Assembly (NCBI RefSeq): GCF_016019935.1
Contig: NZ_JAECMT010000006.1
Span: 215,367 to 279,366 of the forward strand
Reading direction: 5' to 3'
Length of the DNA: 64,000 nt
Source: Paenibacillus sp. GSMTC-2017
GTDB taxonomy: Bacteria > Bacillota > Bacilli > Paenibacillales > Paenibacillaceae
Translations under genes and position numbers: made by a program
Notes under the pieces: generated by a model
The model's input: the letters and a program-made list of their open reading frames with translations, nothing else
Database searches by the model: none
What the model was told of the DNA's origin: nothing
Part shown: piece by piece, positions 45,589 to 53,959 of the stretch
Position numbering within the stretch: the first letter of the stretch is position 1
Layout of the letters: each line of letters begins with the position of its first letter

Positions 45589-46173
45589 TTAAAACTCGAC
45601 TCCGCGAACTTTAGAAAATATCATCGTATCCCTTAGTAAACCGTCTTCATCATATTTATCGTTACGAAGAATTCCTTCCAATGCGAATGCTAGACGTTCA
45701 GCAACTCGAGCACTTTGCTTATTTCGGGAGTCACATCGAATTTCAATACGATTCGCCTGCAATTGTTGTATGGCATAATTCGTTATCGCATCTACTGCTT
45801 CAGTGATGTATCCTTGTTTGCTAAATGATGTGCATACCCAATAGCCAATTTCAAACTTGCGTAAATGCCAGTCTATCCGGTGTAGGCCGCTGCTTCCAAC
45901 TAATTGACCAGTTTCCTTCAGAAATAGCAGCAGTCTTAAATCAGTCTGCTCCAAAAATTCTAATCGAGATTGCCTTATGCTTGATTCGGATTCTTCAATT
46001 GTAGGAATGTTTTTTGCCCATGGCATCCATGGACGCAATTCTTCTATACTGCCTACAACAGCCCTATGTACAGCCGGACCATCTCCCCATAACGGAGCAC
46101 GTATGAGCAGACGTTCACTCTCGAAACTTTCAGGTATGGATAACAAATTCGGGTCATTGTTAGTTGTGCCCAT
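45589..46173 (-). CDS. GNAT acetyltransferase, RimJ/RimL type
   Basis: This 194-residue protein has ESERLLIRAPLWGDGPAVHRAV at the N-terminus and FEIGYWVCTSFSKQGYITEAVDAITNYA, the RimJ/RimL acetyl-CoA loop (the pyrophosphate loop reads SKQGYIT in place of QGKGYAT), followed by RIEIRCDSRNKQSARVAERLAFALEG. It resembles B. subtilis YdaF-like N-acetyltransferases of ribosomal proteins or spermidine-type substrates. ATG 46173 follows GAGGAG. It is a single-gene unit facing the preceding terminator. Confidence 0.87.
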   Translation of the reverse strand: MGTTNNDPNLLSIPESFESERLLIRAPLWGDGPAVHRAVVGSIEELRPWMPWAKNIPTIEESESSIRQSRLEFLEQTDLRLLLFLKETGQLVGSSGLHRIDWHLRKFEIGYWVCTSFSKQGYITEAVDAITNYAIQQLQANRIEIRCDSRNKQSARVAERLAFALEGILRNDKYDEDGLLRDTMIFSKVRGVEF

Positions 46174-46282
46174 CTGCTTCGCTCCTCAGAAAATATTTCA
46201 AATAAACGTAACATAGTGGAACTTTTTTTTGCAAGATGTATTTTGGAATTGTTGGACATCAGCATTGAACGGGTGATTTTTG

Positions 46283-46311
46283 TTGACAGTATATTCCTAT
46301 TGTATTATTAT
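46283..46311 (+). promoter_or_regulatory. SigA-type promoter upstream of 46409
   Basis: TTGACA (46283-46288), 17 bp, TATTAT (46306-46311). It fits the vegetative consensus well and drives the gene starting at GTG 46409 and probably the YgjP-like gene. Confidence 0.75.
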
Positions 46312-46408
46312 CTATTTTTATAATATTCTAATTAGATATTCATTAAATTAATTGAATGGTAGAATCCGTACAACAAAATGGATGCTTATAAGAGTGAAGG
46401 AGGCAATC

Positions 46409-47050
46409 GTGAACACGGTAGGCATTTTGGGAGTAACCCATGACAATGAACTTAGGAAGAAATATCATTTAACGCTGGATGTCATTAAAAAATTAATAGT
46501 AGAGTTTAATCCTGATGTGATCTGTGGTGAGGTACTTCCATGTAGTTGGGAGCAATACAATAAGGATCGTACCCTTTGCGGATATTTGGGAGAACCAGCT
46601 AGTGAATATGGGGATTTGATCTTTCCATTATGTGAAGCTAAAAATTATGAATTTGTACCTATTGATTGGCTTGAGCTTGATGTGTGGATGGATTTTGACC
46701 CGTTACACCTTTACAACGATCAAAAAAAGCAACAATTAAACGTTGAGCTAGAGCGATGGTCGCACATGCAGCTTTCCACTTGGGATGCTGGTATAGTCCC
46801 ATTAAATTCAGTAGAATATGACAACGTTACAAGACAGAAGTACGAATGGCTTGAGCGAATTAACCCGCAAGCTCATTTATTTAGATGGGTGTGCAGACAC
46901 CTAATCATGATTCAGCGTATAAAAAATGCGATCAAGAAGCACTTGGGAAAACGAATTCTAATTATTGCAGGGGCAGATCATAATTATATGTTTTATGAAG
47001 GATTATTGGCGGAGCCAAATATTCAGCTTGTATATCCTTTGAAGTCATAG
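46409..47050 (+). CDS. Unknown protein, distantly TraB/ChaN-like
   Basis: This 213-residue soluble protein is started at GTG 46409, five bases after AAGGAGG; the longer upstream frame lacks an RBS. It has an N-terminal GILGVTHDNELRKKY strand-loop, FNPDVICGEVLP, WLELDVWMDFDP and a C-terminal RILIIAGADHNYMFYEGLL. The GVTH...ICGE...GADH pattern of spaced His/Glu/Asp residues recalls TraB/ChaN-type proteins that bind metal or haem or act as putative proteases, but the match is weak. It precedes a YgjP-like metallopeptidase gene by 40 bp, so the pair may be cotranscribed. Confidence 0.65.
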   Translation: MNTVGILGVTHDNELRKKYHLTLDVIKKLIVEFNPDVICGEVLPCSWEQYNKDRTLCGYLGEPASEYGDLIFPLCEAKNYEFVPIDWLELDVWMDFDPLHLYNDQKKQQLNVELERWSHMQLSTWDAGIVPLNSVEYDNVTRQKYEWLERINPQAHLFRWVCRHLIMIQRIKNAIKKHLGKRILIIAGADHNYMFYEGLLAEPNIQLVYPLKS

Positions 47051-47090
47051 ATGATACAATAAGGAATGATTCAGAAAAAATGATATAGAA

Positions 47091-47756
47091 ATGATGTTGA
47101 TGATGAAGATTGAACTTGGAGAGCAAACAATTGAGTTTCATGTTGAATACGGATCGAGAAAAAAGATATCCATTCAAATCAATTCTACAGGACTAATTAC
47201 GGTGAAAGTTCCGAATGGTACTAGTGACGAAGTAGTAATGAACGCTGTGAAGCAGCATGGACAAGCCATACTAAAGCAAATGGATGCAATTGAGAAAACC
47301 CGTGAAGCTCCAAAGATTAAGGAGTATGAGGATCAAGGTAAGTTTCTTCATTTGGGGAAATACTATATGCTTCATGAATTAATAGAGACAACCGATTTGA
47401 CTGAAGAGGAGCTTAAACGCGACCTAAAGAAGTTCTATTTCCTCAGCTGTAAGAAGGTAATAGCCGAACGAATCAAAATATATCAAAAGCAACTTAAAGT
47501 AAAACCAAAAACGATTGAAATTGTGGAGTCTAGAACGAAGTGGGGAACATGCAGTTCGGATAAAGAGTTAACCTTTAACTATCGTCTAGCGATGGCACCA
47601 ATAGATGTGATTGATTATGTCGTTATCCATGAATTATGCCATCTTACTCATATGAATCATGATCGATCTTTTTGGAGGCGTGTCGGAAGTATAATGCCGA
47701 ATTACAAAGAAAAAGAAGAGTTTTTGGGTCGGTATGGGCAAGCGATGACGTTATGA
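47091..47756 (+). CDS. YgjP-like (DUF45) zinc metallopeptidase-domain protein
   Basis: This 221-residue protein has the YgjP/WLM-type core RTKWGTCSSDKELTFNYRLAMAP, followed by DYVVIHELCHLTHMNHDRSFWRRV: HExxH plus the third ligand His within HDRSFW. The N-terminal beta-rich half (KISIQINSTGLITVKVPNG) is the usual YgjP extension. Relatives accompany restriction and stress systems or act alone; none is visible here. Several close ATGs precede the frame; ATG 47091 is the first but lacks a clear RBS, and 47103/47106 are alternatives. Confidence 0.85.
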   Translation: MMLMMKIELGEQTIEFHVEYGSRKKISIQINSTGLITVKVPNGTSDEVVMNAVKQHGQAILKQMDAIEKTREAPKIKEYEDQGKFLHLGKYYMLHELIETTDLTEEELKRDLKKFYFLSCKKVIAERIKIYQKQLKVKPKTIEIVESRTKWGTCSSDKELTFNYRLAMAPIDVIDYVVIHELCHLTHMNHDRSFWRRVGSIMPNYKEKEEFLGRYGQAMTL

Positions 47757-47792
47757 AACTAACATAATTCAGCTTATTCTTAATTCCGTCAG

Positions 47793-47826
47793 ACAGAGGT
47801 AACGATCAAGTGACCTCTGTCTTTTT
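47793..47826 (+). terminator. Terminator after the YgjP-like gene
   Basis: GACAGAGGT / ACCTCTGTC is followed by TTTTT. Confidence 0.88.
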
Positions 47827-47935
47827 CACGAATGCCCGATCGATTATTTCAGAAGCATTCCAAACTTAAACTTCGTACAAGCAAGCGATCACCCCTCTTT
47901 GATCACTTACACTTCCGTTCAAAGTATGTTAGCAC

Positions 47936-48688
47936 TTAGGACATTTTTCTACGATAGGCATCTTCAACAAGTTGTTTTAAACCTTCAGTCCTTATTGCAA
48001 TAAATGTCTCCCAAAATAGTTTACCTTTTTCACGTAATTGATCTTCAGAATAACTGCCTTCTTCAAAATTCCCCCAACATCCGTCTTCGGTTAATTTGTC
48101 CCAACCCATATAATCCGCATAAAGTCGACTTTCAATAGGAACGTTTGAACCCATGGAACGCAGTTTGACATGTTCGGGGCAGAGCCACATAGCTGTGCAA
48201 ACCGATAATAACCCGCCGTGCATCTCATTCAAACCTTCGAGCCCTGCTCTTTTCGCTGCTTCTTCCCAAGCTTTATGATTATTATGATTTGGTGCAATTA
48301 TTATAATGTGAGGGTATTTGTAATTGATATGTTTAACGAAAGCTGCTTCCCAATAGGCTCCGCCATGTCCATTGCAGACGATAAATTTTACGAATCCTTG
48401 TTTCGCCAAGTTAACGATTATATCTTCTAACATTGCTGTCAAAATCGTCGGGCTGACAGTTATCGTCCCTTTAAAGTTGGCATGTTCTTCAGATGTGTTA
48501 AAGGGGAGAGTAGGCAGTACGTAAGCATCTAATTCCTTTCCGTACGATTCAGCATACAATTCGGCGATAAGAGTATCCAAGTGCATCGGAAGGAAAGGCC
48601 CGAATTGTTCTGTCGCTCCTACTGAAATAATGACAGTATCGATTTCACTGCTTGCAATCTCGGTTGTTGTGTTTCTATAACTAAACAT
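47936..48688 (-). CDS. Creatininase-family amidohydrolase
   Basis: This 250-residue protein has the family metal motifs: SVGATEQFGPFLPMHLDTLIA (Glu and His/Asp ligands), FIVCNGHGGAYWEAAF and EMHGGLLSVCTAMWL (Glu and His ligands). Family members hydrolyse creatinine or act in riboflavin/F420 or mycofactocin-type pathways; no such pathway is around it. ATG 48688 follows AGGAGG. It lies 38 bp downstream of an Lrp regulator gene in the same direction and is probably cotranscribed with it. Confidence 0.87.
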   Translation of the reverse strand: MFSYRNTTTEIASSEIDTVIISVGATEQFGPFLPMHLDTLIAELYAESYGKELDAYVLPTLPFNTSEEHANFKGTITVSPTILTAMLEDIIVNLAKQGFVKFIVCNGHGGAYWEAAFVKHINYKYPHIIIIAPNHNNHKAWEEAAKRAGLEGLNEMHGGLLSVCTAMWLCPEHVKLRSMGSNVPIESRLYADYMGWDKLTEDGCWGNFEEGSYSEDQLREKGKLFWETFIAIRTEGLKQLVEDAYRRKMS

Positions 48689-48726
48689 ATAAAACCTCCT
48701 GTTAGTTTGGGCTATTTTCTTTGCTA

Positions 48727-49158
48727 TTAGATTTGTTCCGATAGGGTTAAATCGTTTATGACAATAGACACTCTATAATTCGCGATAAGGTTTAATTTGT
48801 TTAAAAACGTATCAAGCATCTCGTTAGACGGGAATCTGCATTCGAGGAGATAACAGCCTTCACCGCTTATTTTGAAATTATGTACGATATATTGCTGTTC
48901 AGTCTCTGTGAACAAGAGGTAAGGTTTATGATTATAGTCTTTCATCAGAACGGTAATGATCGAATGAACAGGGTAGCCGATTTTAGCTTGATCCAGGAGT
49001 ACGGTGTAACCTTTAATCACTTTGTTTTCTTCGAGTTTAAGAACACGGTTTGTTGTTGCTTGACCTGTCAGATGTACTTTTTCGCCTAGCTCCTTCATAG
49101 AGATCCGCGCATTTTTCCTCAACTCTTCTACTATTTTCAAATCAGTAAGGTCTAGCAA
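48727..49158 (-). CDS. Lrp/AsnC-family transcriptional regulator
   Basis: This 143-residue protein has the N-terminal helix-turn-helix LTDLKIVEELRKNARISMKELGEKVHLTGQATTNRVLKLEENKVIKGYTVLLD, and the RAM domain follows (PVHSIITVLMKD, GEGCYLLECRFPSNEMLDTFLNKL). It starts at TTG 49158 behind AAAGGAG. It is autonomous, with the creatininase-family gene just downstream as the obvious target; an amino acid or its amide is a likely effector by family habit. Confidence 0.9.
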   Translation of the reverse strand: MLDLTDLKIVEELRKNARISMKELGEKVHLTGQATTNRVLKLEENKVIKGYTVLLDQAKIGYPVHSIITVLMKDYNHKPYLLFTETEQQYIVHNFKISGEGCYLLECRFPSNEMLDTFLNKLNLIANYRVSIVINDLTLSEQI

Positions 49159-49294
49159 ATTGGCTAACTCCTTTCAATAATCAACTTTTTACCTTCATTT
49201 ACTTGATTAGATGTAAGTTCTTATTTCACTGTAATTATTATACTAAAGGGAGGTTGTTAAAGGTAACTAATTGATAGCGAAGGGGGGGATGGAA

Positions 49295-50050
49295 ATGAAG
49301 ATTAGACTAATAAGAAATGCAACAATTGTTTTAAGTTATGGGAAAAAAACGTTTTTAATCGATCCTTTTTTTGCGCCAAAAGGGGCTTATGCAGCCTTTC
49401 CTAATACTGCGAATCAAGTTGGTAATCCAACTGTAAATCTGCCACTTCCTATCGAAGAAATGATTGATGTGGATGCAGTTATTGTTACTCATTTGCACGT
49501 AGATCATTTTGATCCAACAGCAATTGAAGTTCTTCCAAAAGACATTACTGTAATCGCACAGTCAGATGTCGATGCAGAAGTTATTAGAGAGAAGGGTTTT
49601 CACAACGTACAAACTTTGTATGAGACGTCTACTATTGGAGATATACGTCTAAATCAAACAAGTGGTCAACATGGGACAGGTGAAATTGGTCTGATTATGG
49701 GACAGGTATCTGGTGTTGTCTTTCAGCATCCCGATGAGCAGACGCTTTATATAGCTGGAGACACCATTTGGTGTGAAGATGTTGAGAAAGCAATAGAGAC
49801 GCATAAGCCCGAGGTTATCGTCGTTAATGGAGGCTCTGCCCAGTTCCTGCAAGGGGATCCCATTACGATGAGCAAAGAGGATATCTATCGGACGTACGAA
49901 GAAGCGCCGGAAGCCTCAATAATCGTAGCTCATATGGAAGCTGTAAACCATTGTTTGTTAACAAGGAAGGAATTAAGAAGCTTCATTGAAGAGAAGAGAC
50001 TTTCTTCGAGCATCTTAGTACCAGAGGATGGAGAAACGATATCATTTTAA
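49295..50050 (+). CDS. MBL-fold metallo-hydrolase
   Basis: This 251-residue protein has the metallo-beta-lactamase fold: TIVLSYGKKTFLIDPFF, metal motif VTHLHVDHFDP (HxHxDH), GQHGTGEIG (His), LYIAGDTIW (Asp) and IIVAHMEAVNH (His). It is of the UlaG/YtkL-like soluble hydrolase type. ATG 49295 has GGGGGGG at 6 nt; upstream ATG 49289 and TTG 49271 are too close to or ahead of the RBS. It is divergent from the Lrp gene and may be controlled by it. The substrate is unknown. Confidence 0.88.
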   Translation: MKIRLIRNATIVLSYGKKTFLIDPFFAPKGAYAAFPNTANQVGNPTVNLPLPIEEMIDVDAVIVTHLHVDHFDPTAIEVLPKDITVIAQSDVDAEVIREKGFHNVQTLYETSTIGDIRLNQTSGQHGTGEIGLIMGQVSGVVFQHPDEQTLYIAGDTIWCEDVEKAIETHKPEVIVVNGGSAQFLQGDPITMSKEDIYRTYEEAPEASIIVAHMEAVNHCLLTRKELRSFIEEKRLSSSILVPEDGETISF

Positions 50051-50107
50051 ACAAAAGAGAAGGGCGGAGTGATTACAGTGAAATGTAATCTCTCTGCCCT
50101 TTGTTTT
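50051..50107. terminator. Bidirectional terminator between MBL hydrolase and MFS gene
   Basis: AAGGGCGGAGTGATTACA / TGTAATCTCTCTGCCCTT (mostly paired) has flanking AACAAAA and TTGTTTT; it is shared by convergent units. Confidence 0.85.
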
Positions 50108-50109
50108 GA

Positions 50110-51294
50110 TCAAGCACTATCGGATTCTATTTTAATAAAAAAAGAAGCAAGCAATCCAACCGCAACAATAGAAGCTAACGTCCCGAAGGTGACTGTGCTG
50201 TTTCCTATCTTTATCAGGTTGATCGCAACGATTGGCCCAAGAGTAGCTCCGATAAACAATACGAATGTATACAACGTAACCGCTAATCCTCTAGCTATTC
50301 CAGATATGCTACCAATCAATGAGATTAAAGAAGGAACAACAACCGAAATGCCCGTAACATAAATAACGCTCATACCAATTAGAACGGGAAGACTTGTGCT
50401 AATACTAAGTAAAGTAAGCCCCGCTATTGCAAGGAGTAATCCGCCATGAAGTACATGAATAGCTCCAAACTTCTTTACAAATAAGCCTGTAAACGGAGAA
50501 GCTAACATGCCAACGATACCTGCCGCTCTTATCATCAATATATGGTCGTCGCTTAATTCAAAAGGAGGAATTATTAAATAATTTCCTAACGCGACATACA
50601 TCCCTACAAAAGATAGAAGAAGTGTAACCGTCACAATATAACAATATCGTAATGATGATATTGACCGAATTATTTTAAGTTGCTGGCGGAGAGTCCCTTT
50701 ATCCACATCTTTCTGAGGAAGTTCGCTTTTAGGTATAAGGATGCCGAGTAAAATAGCTGACAACAAGTAAATGACACTAAGCGTAAAAAATACGTATTGC
50801 CAGCCTACGTTTACCTCAATAATTCCGCTGAACAATTGCCCGATAATACCTGCTAAAAGAAACCCCATACTTACAAAGCCAATTGCTGTCACCCTTTTTT
50901 GGACTGGGTATGCTTTAACAATGTAAGTAAGAACGGCTGGTGCAAATGTTGAGGCTGCTAAACCTTGAATTGCTCTTAAAGCGGTGAGTAAAGTCAGATT
51001 TTGAACTAGACCAAGTAAGGGTGATACAACGGATAAGGCTATTAATCCATAAAACATCATTTGTTTTGTGCCGAATTTATGTGAGAGAACACCATTGAAG
51101 AGAAAACCTATTGCATAGGCTAATGAGAAGGCACTGCTTATCCATAGTGCATGTGAAGGAGGAACGCTAAACGTTGTTGCAATAACGGGAACTAAAGGAA
51201 TAGTTACATATAAGGCACATACAACCGCTAGTCCGCACCACGTTAAAATTGCTGTAACTCTGTAATCGTGGTGGAGTCCAGAAGTTCTGTTCAA
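50110..51294 (-). CDS. MFS transporter (drug-efflux-like)
   Basis: This 394-residue protein has 12 predicted helices, loop 2-3 NGVLSHKFGTKQMMFYGL and helix 5 motif C region TAIGFVSMGFLLAGIIGQLFSG; it resembles the YdhP/AraJ-type or Bmr-type exporters. It begins at TTG 51294, overlapping the tautomerase stop (TTGA), with no independent RBS, so translation is coupled. The MerR regulator divergent from the pair is the likely controller, possibly sensing the exported compound. Confidence 0.87.
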   Translation of the reverse strand: MNRTSGLHHDYRVTAILTWCGLAVVCALYVTIPLVPVIATTFSVPPSHALWISSAFSLAYAIGFLFNGVLSHKFGTKQMMFYGLIALSVVSPLLGLVQNLTLLTALRAIQGLAASTFAPAVLTYIVKAYPVQKRVTAIGFVSMGFLLAGIIGQLFSGIIEVNVGWQYVFFTLSVIYLLSAILLGILIPKSELPQKDVDKGTLRQQLKIIRSISSLRYCYIVTVTLLLSFVGMYVALGNYLIIPPFELSDDHILMIRAAGIVGMLASPFTGLFVKKFGAIHVLHGGLLLAIAGLTLLSISTSLPVLIGMSVIYVTGISVVVPSLISLIGSISGIARGLAVTLYTFVLFIGATLGPIVAINLIKIGNSTVTFGTLASIVAVGLLASFFIKIESDSA

Positions 51295-51515
51295 CTTGAA
51301 GCTTCTGTTATCCGACTTTTATTAAGAAAATCGGGATCGGTTGCAATTGCGCCTGCTTGCCCCCAGTTCGTTAATGGCGTTTCTCTCAAAATAACGAGAA
51401 CTTTATCAGGGGGTAAATTGAACAGCTTTACAGTAACATCGGTTAATTCCGTAATCCATTTCGCCTTTTGCTCAGGAGTAAATCCTTCCCAGCTGTCAAC
51501 ATTGATAATTGGCAT
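51291..51515 (-). CDS. 4-oxalocrotonate tautomerase-like enzyme
   Basis: The product has 74 residues beginning MPIINVDSWEG, so Pro1 is exposed after Met removal and can act as the catalytic base, as in the tautomerase superfamily. The body, FTPEQKAKWITELTDVTVKLFNLPPDKVLVILRETPLTNWGQAG, fits the 4-OT subunit with Arg in the expected strand region. AAAGGAG precedes ATG 51515; the frame extended upstream lacks the Pro1 start. It is coupled to the MFS gene. Confidence 0.88.
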   Translation of the reverse strand: MPIINVDSWEGFTPEQKAKWITELTDVTVKLFNLPPDKVLVILRETPLTNWGQAGAIATDPDFLNKSRITEASS

Positions 51516-51568
51516 ACAAACATCTCCTTTAAAATAAGTGATTAAGGTGTGTAACCTCATAACGTTAA

Positions 51569-51585
51569 TTGTAACTAAATTACAA
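51569..51585. promoter_or_regulatory. Candidate MerR operator between tautomerase and merR
   Basis: The spaced palindrome TTGTAACTAAATTACAA (51569-51585) and an imperfect second one, TTGTCACGATAGTGCAA (51609-51625), lie in the divergent region between tautomerase/MFS and merR. Binding is inferred from position and symmetry. Confidence 0.5.
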
Positions 51586-51672
51586 TGTATGTCAATAGGT
51601 TATTATTGATTGTCACGATAGTGCAATTGTAGTAAAATGTAAATATGAGACATACTCGGTGAAGGTGATGAC

Positions 51673-51993
51673 ATGAATTCAAATGAAGAATTAAAAAATG
51701 TGTTATTGGATGTAGATTTTATTAGCAAACTAGTTGTAGGCATTGGTGAAGTGGCTGAAATAACTGACGTTGCTACAAGGCAAATTCGATATTGGGAAGA
51801 GAAGGGGATTATTAGCTCTTCCAAAGAAACAGAAGGAACGACAAGGAAATATGATTACTTGAATGTGAAAAAGATCATTTTGATAAAAGAACTGTTGGAC
51901 GATGGTTATACGTTAGATGCAGCTGCAAAAAAGGTGGAAGACAGAATGAAGGTTATTAACGAGGCGTTTGCTAAATTAGCAAAACGTTCTTAA
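51673..51993 (+). CDS. MerR-family transcriptional regulator
   Basis: This 106-residue protein has the MerR winged helix IGEVAEITDVATRQIRYWEEKGII, YDYLNVKKIILIKELLDDGYTLDAAAKKV and a short C-terminal helix with no effector domain. It is similar in size to the GlnR/TnrA and HTH-only types. GAAGGTGATGAC precedes ATG 51673. It is divergent from the tautomerase-MFS pair. Confidence 0.88.
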   Translation: MNSNEELKNVLLDVDFISKLVVGIGEVAEITDVATRQIRYWEEKGIISSSKETEGTTRKYDYLNVKKIILIKELLDDGYTLDAAAKKVEDRMKVINEAFAKLAKRS

Positions 51994-52081
51994 CTTTGTG
52001 GTTGCTGCACGATAAATTTTTCTGCCCCTGTGGTTAGGATTAACGATTATAAGAGCATATGTAGAAGGGTCGAGAAGCCTT

Positions 52082-52927
52082 GTGGGTTTTGGAATTTTGC
52101 TCGTATTAAGTGCAGGGTTTCTTCATTCGATTTGGAATCTGTATACAAAGAGAAGTATAAACAAATACGTTTTTTTATGGTATTGTCAGCTCGCATCTAT
52201 ACTCATCTTTTTGCCATGGACCATTGTAGAATGGGGAAATACGGAGCTAACAAGTACGGGCTGGTGGATCATAATTGCCTCTATGCTTCTCCATGGACTA
52301 TACCTCGTTTTATTAGCCGCAACATATTCAATAGGTGATTTATCACAGGTGTATCCAATCATGAGAGGTACAGGACCGTTATTAGTGCCTCTTCTCGGAG
52401 TCACTTTACTAAACGAAAAGTTATCTGTATTTGGGTGGATAGGTGTTGTTTCTATTGTGATTGGAATTGCGATGTTAAGTAACATTTCATTTAAACGTAA
52501 TGAAACTTCTACTTTGAAGGCTCCATTATTAGCTCTCACAGTAGGGATATGTATTGCTAGTTACATAATCGTTGATAAGATAGCGTTAGAATACGCTCCG
52601 GCAGTAGTCGTTAACGGAGCAAGCAATATAGCAGGTGTAATTGCACTTTCATGGTTTGCATTTCGTTCGACAGGTATGCAGAATGAGCTCAAAGTAAATT
52701 GGAAAATTATATTGTTAGGTGGACTCATTGCGCCTGGAGGGTACCTCTTATTTTTGTTCGCCCTTAATTACGGACCAGTTGCACAGCTCGCCCCTATGAG
52801 GGAAATAGGAACCGTATTTGGAACGATTATGGGTATCTACATTTTGCGAGAGAAACAGGGTAAGAGGCGACTAATTACTTCCATATTCATTACAGCTGGA
52901 GTTATTGTGTTAGGGTTGTGGGGATGA
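52082..52927 (+). CDS. EamA/DMT-superfamily transporter
   Basis: This 281-residue protein has ten predicted helices in two EamA repeats; typical segments are ATYSIGDLSQVYPIMRGTGPLLVPLLGVTLLNEKLS at the end of repeat 1 and LNYGPVAQLAPMREIGTVFGTIMGIYILREKQGKRR at the end of repeat 2. It probably exports amino acids or other small metabolites. The GTG 52082 start has a distant AGAAGGG. Sir2 follows after 19 bp, so the two are probably one unit. Confidence 0.87.
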   Translation: MGFGILLVLSAGFLHSIWNLYTKRSINKYVFLWYCQLASILIFLPWTIVEWGNTELTSTGWWIIIASMLLHGLYLVLLAATYSIGDLSQVYPIMRGTGPLLVPLLGVTLLNEKLSVFGWIGVVSIVIGIAMLSNISFKRNETSTLKAPLLALTVGICIASYIIVDKIALEYAPAVVVNGASNIAGVIALSWFAFRSTGMQNELKVNWKIILLGGLIAPGGYLLFLFALNYGPVAQLAPMREIGTVFGTIMGIYILREKQGKRRLITSIFITAGVIVLGLWG

Positions 52928-52946
52928 TAAAGGGAGGATGAAGCAT

Positions 52947-53702
52947 ATGGATACTTATACGGAGATAGCATTAGCTATTCGCAAGGCGAAAAAAATAACG
53001 GTCCTAACAGGAGCAGGAATCAGCACAGCAAGCGGTATACCTGACTTCCGATCAAGGGGCGGATTGTATGACAATAAAGTTAACGTTGAAGATGCTCTAT
53101 CGGAACAACAATTTCAAGAGAATCCTGAGCTATTTTGGGAATATTATAAAGATATTTTTAATATTAAATTAACTAATCAGTACGAACCTAATTTCGGGCA
53201 CACGTACCTCAGAGAGTTAGAAGAAGGCGGGAAAGGAGTTACCATTTTAACTCAGAACGTTGATGGGTTACACCGTAAGGCAGGAAACAAACATGTATAT
53301 GAACTACATGGCACAATCGAAAAAGCATATTGTCCGTATTGTCATCAAGCGTATTCGTTAGACGATGTGCTTAAGGGAAATGTTCCTAGATGTCTAAATG
53401 ATTCCACGATTTTAAAACCAGATGTTGTACTGTTTGGTGGGGTAGTCAAACATATGGAGGAAGCGTACGAAAAAACGGTGGAGTCAGATTTGTTTTTGAC
53501 AATGGGTACTTCATTAAATGTATATCCAGTGAGAGATATCCCAAGTTACGTTCAACATGCTAGTAGAACTACAAAGATTATTATTAATAAAGAGGGTACA
53601 CGCTCTGACTATATGTTTAATCACGTTATCCATGAGGATATTAATGCAGCGCTAAAGAAAATAAAGAATGCAGTAGAGAACATAAAAAACGCTTCCCAAT
53701 AA
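52947..53702 (+). CDS. Sir2-family NAD-dependent deacetylase, one zinc Cys missing
   Basis: This 251-residue protein has the NAD-binding GAGISTASGIPDFRSRGGLYD, catalytic LTQNVDGLHRKAGNKHVYELHGT (general base His in ELHGT), DVVLFGGVVK and MGTSLNVYP. The zinc ribbon has CPYC but then VPRCLNDSTILKPD, so the fourth Cys (normally CxxC before the RPDVV segment) reads Asp. Zinc binding may be weakened or completed by another residue. ATG 52947 is 9 nt from GGGAGG; ATG 52938 is inside that RBS. It is cotranscribed with the EamA gene. Confidence 0.9.
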   Translation: MDTYTEIALAIRKAKKITVLTGAGISTASGIPDFRSRGGLYDNKVNVEDALSEQQFQENPELFWEYYKDIFNIKLTNQYEPNFGHTYLRELEEGGKGVTILTQNVDGLHRKAGNKHVYELHGTIEKAYCPYCHQAYSLDDVLKGNVPRCLNDSTILKPDVVLFGGVVKHMEEAYEKTVESDLFLTMGTSLNVYPVRDIPSYVQHASRTTKIIINKEGTRSDYMFNHVIHEDINAALKKIKNAVENIKNASQ

Positions 53703-53720
53703 GGGAGGCGTTTTTCTTTT
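53688..53720 (+). terminator. Terminator after the sirtuin gene
   Basis: AACGCTTCCC / GGGAGGCGTT (two mismatches) is followed by TTTTCTTTTTT. Confidence 0.85.
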
Positions 53721-53726
53721 TTAGCA

Positions 53727-53756
53727 TTGTTTCCATACTTGGATTTATTTTATAAT
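53727..53756 (+). promoter_or_regulatory. Promoter of the leader peptide/EF-G-binding protein unit
   Basis: TTGTTT (53727-53732), 18 bp, TATAAT (53751-53756). Expected +1 is near 53763, so the mRNA begins just before the leader RBS and carries about 197 nt of leader. Confidence 0.6.
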
Positions 53757-53782
53757 AGCTGATAAAAGGGAGGTTGGTAGTG

Positions 53783-53830
53783 ATGGCAAATCAGTTTGTC
53801 AGAATAAGTAACGACTCATGCAGAGCCTGA
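53783..53830 (+). CDS. 15-residue leader peptide upstream of the EF-G-binding protein
   Basis: ATG 53783 has GGGAGG at 9 nt, the strongest RBS in this leader, and the frame MANQFVRISNDSCRA ends at TGA 53828-53830. Its last three codons (TGC AGA GCC) are the 5' strand of the stem that closes the following RNA structure. This arrangement is typical of ribosome-stalling control: a ribosome held on these codons would open the stem. The peptide is unlikely to act by itself. Confidence 0.72.
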   Translation: MANQFVRISNDSCRA

Positions 53831-53941
53831 TTCTAGGGGCGATACTTTGCGTGGGGTGAACAGTCGCGATTAATAATGTCGCCCGAGATAGCTAATATCG
53901 TTTCTAATAATGGGCTCTGCACCTTATTTATTCGCAAATAA
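53820..53941 (+). ncRNA. Structured attenuator-like RNA leader of the EF-G-binding protein gene
   Basis: Closing stem GCAGAGCC (53820-53827) pairs with GGCTCTGC (53913-53920). Inside, GGGCGA (53837-53842) pairs with TCGCCC (53879-53884), and GATA/TATC (53887-53899) forms a hairpin. A further hairpin, TTATTT/AAATAA (53924-53941), ends 3 nt before the purine-rich RBS region of the gene. There is no T-run, so translational control is more likely than a terminator. I do not recognise it as a named family; GGGGTGAA, CCCGA and AGCTAA faintly recall ydaO blocks, but it is too short for one. Confidence 0.72.
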
Positions 53942-53959
53942 TAAAAAGGGACTGAGAAA

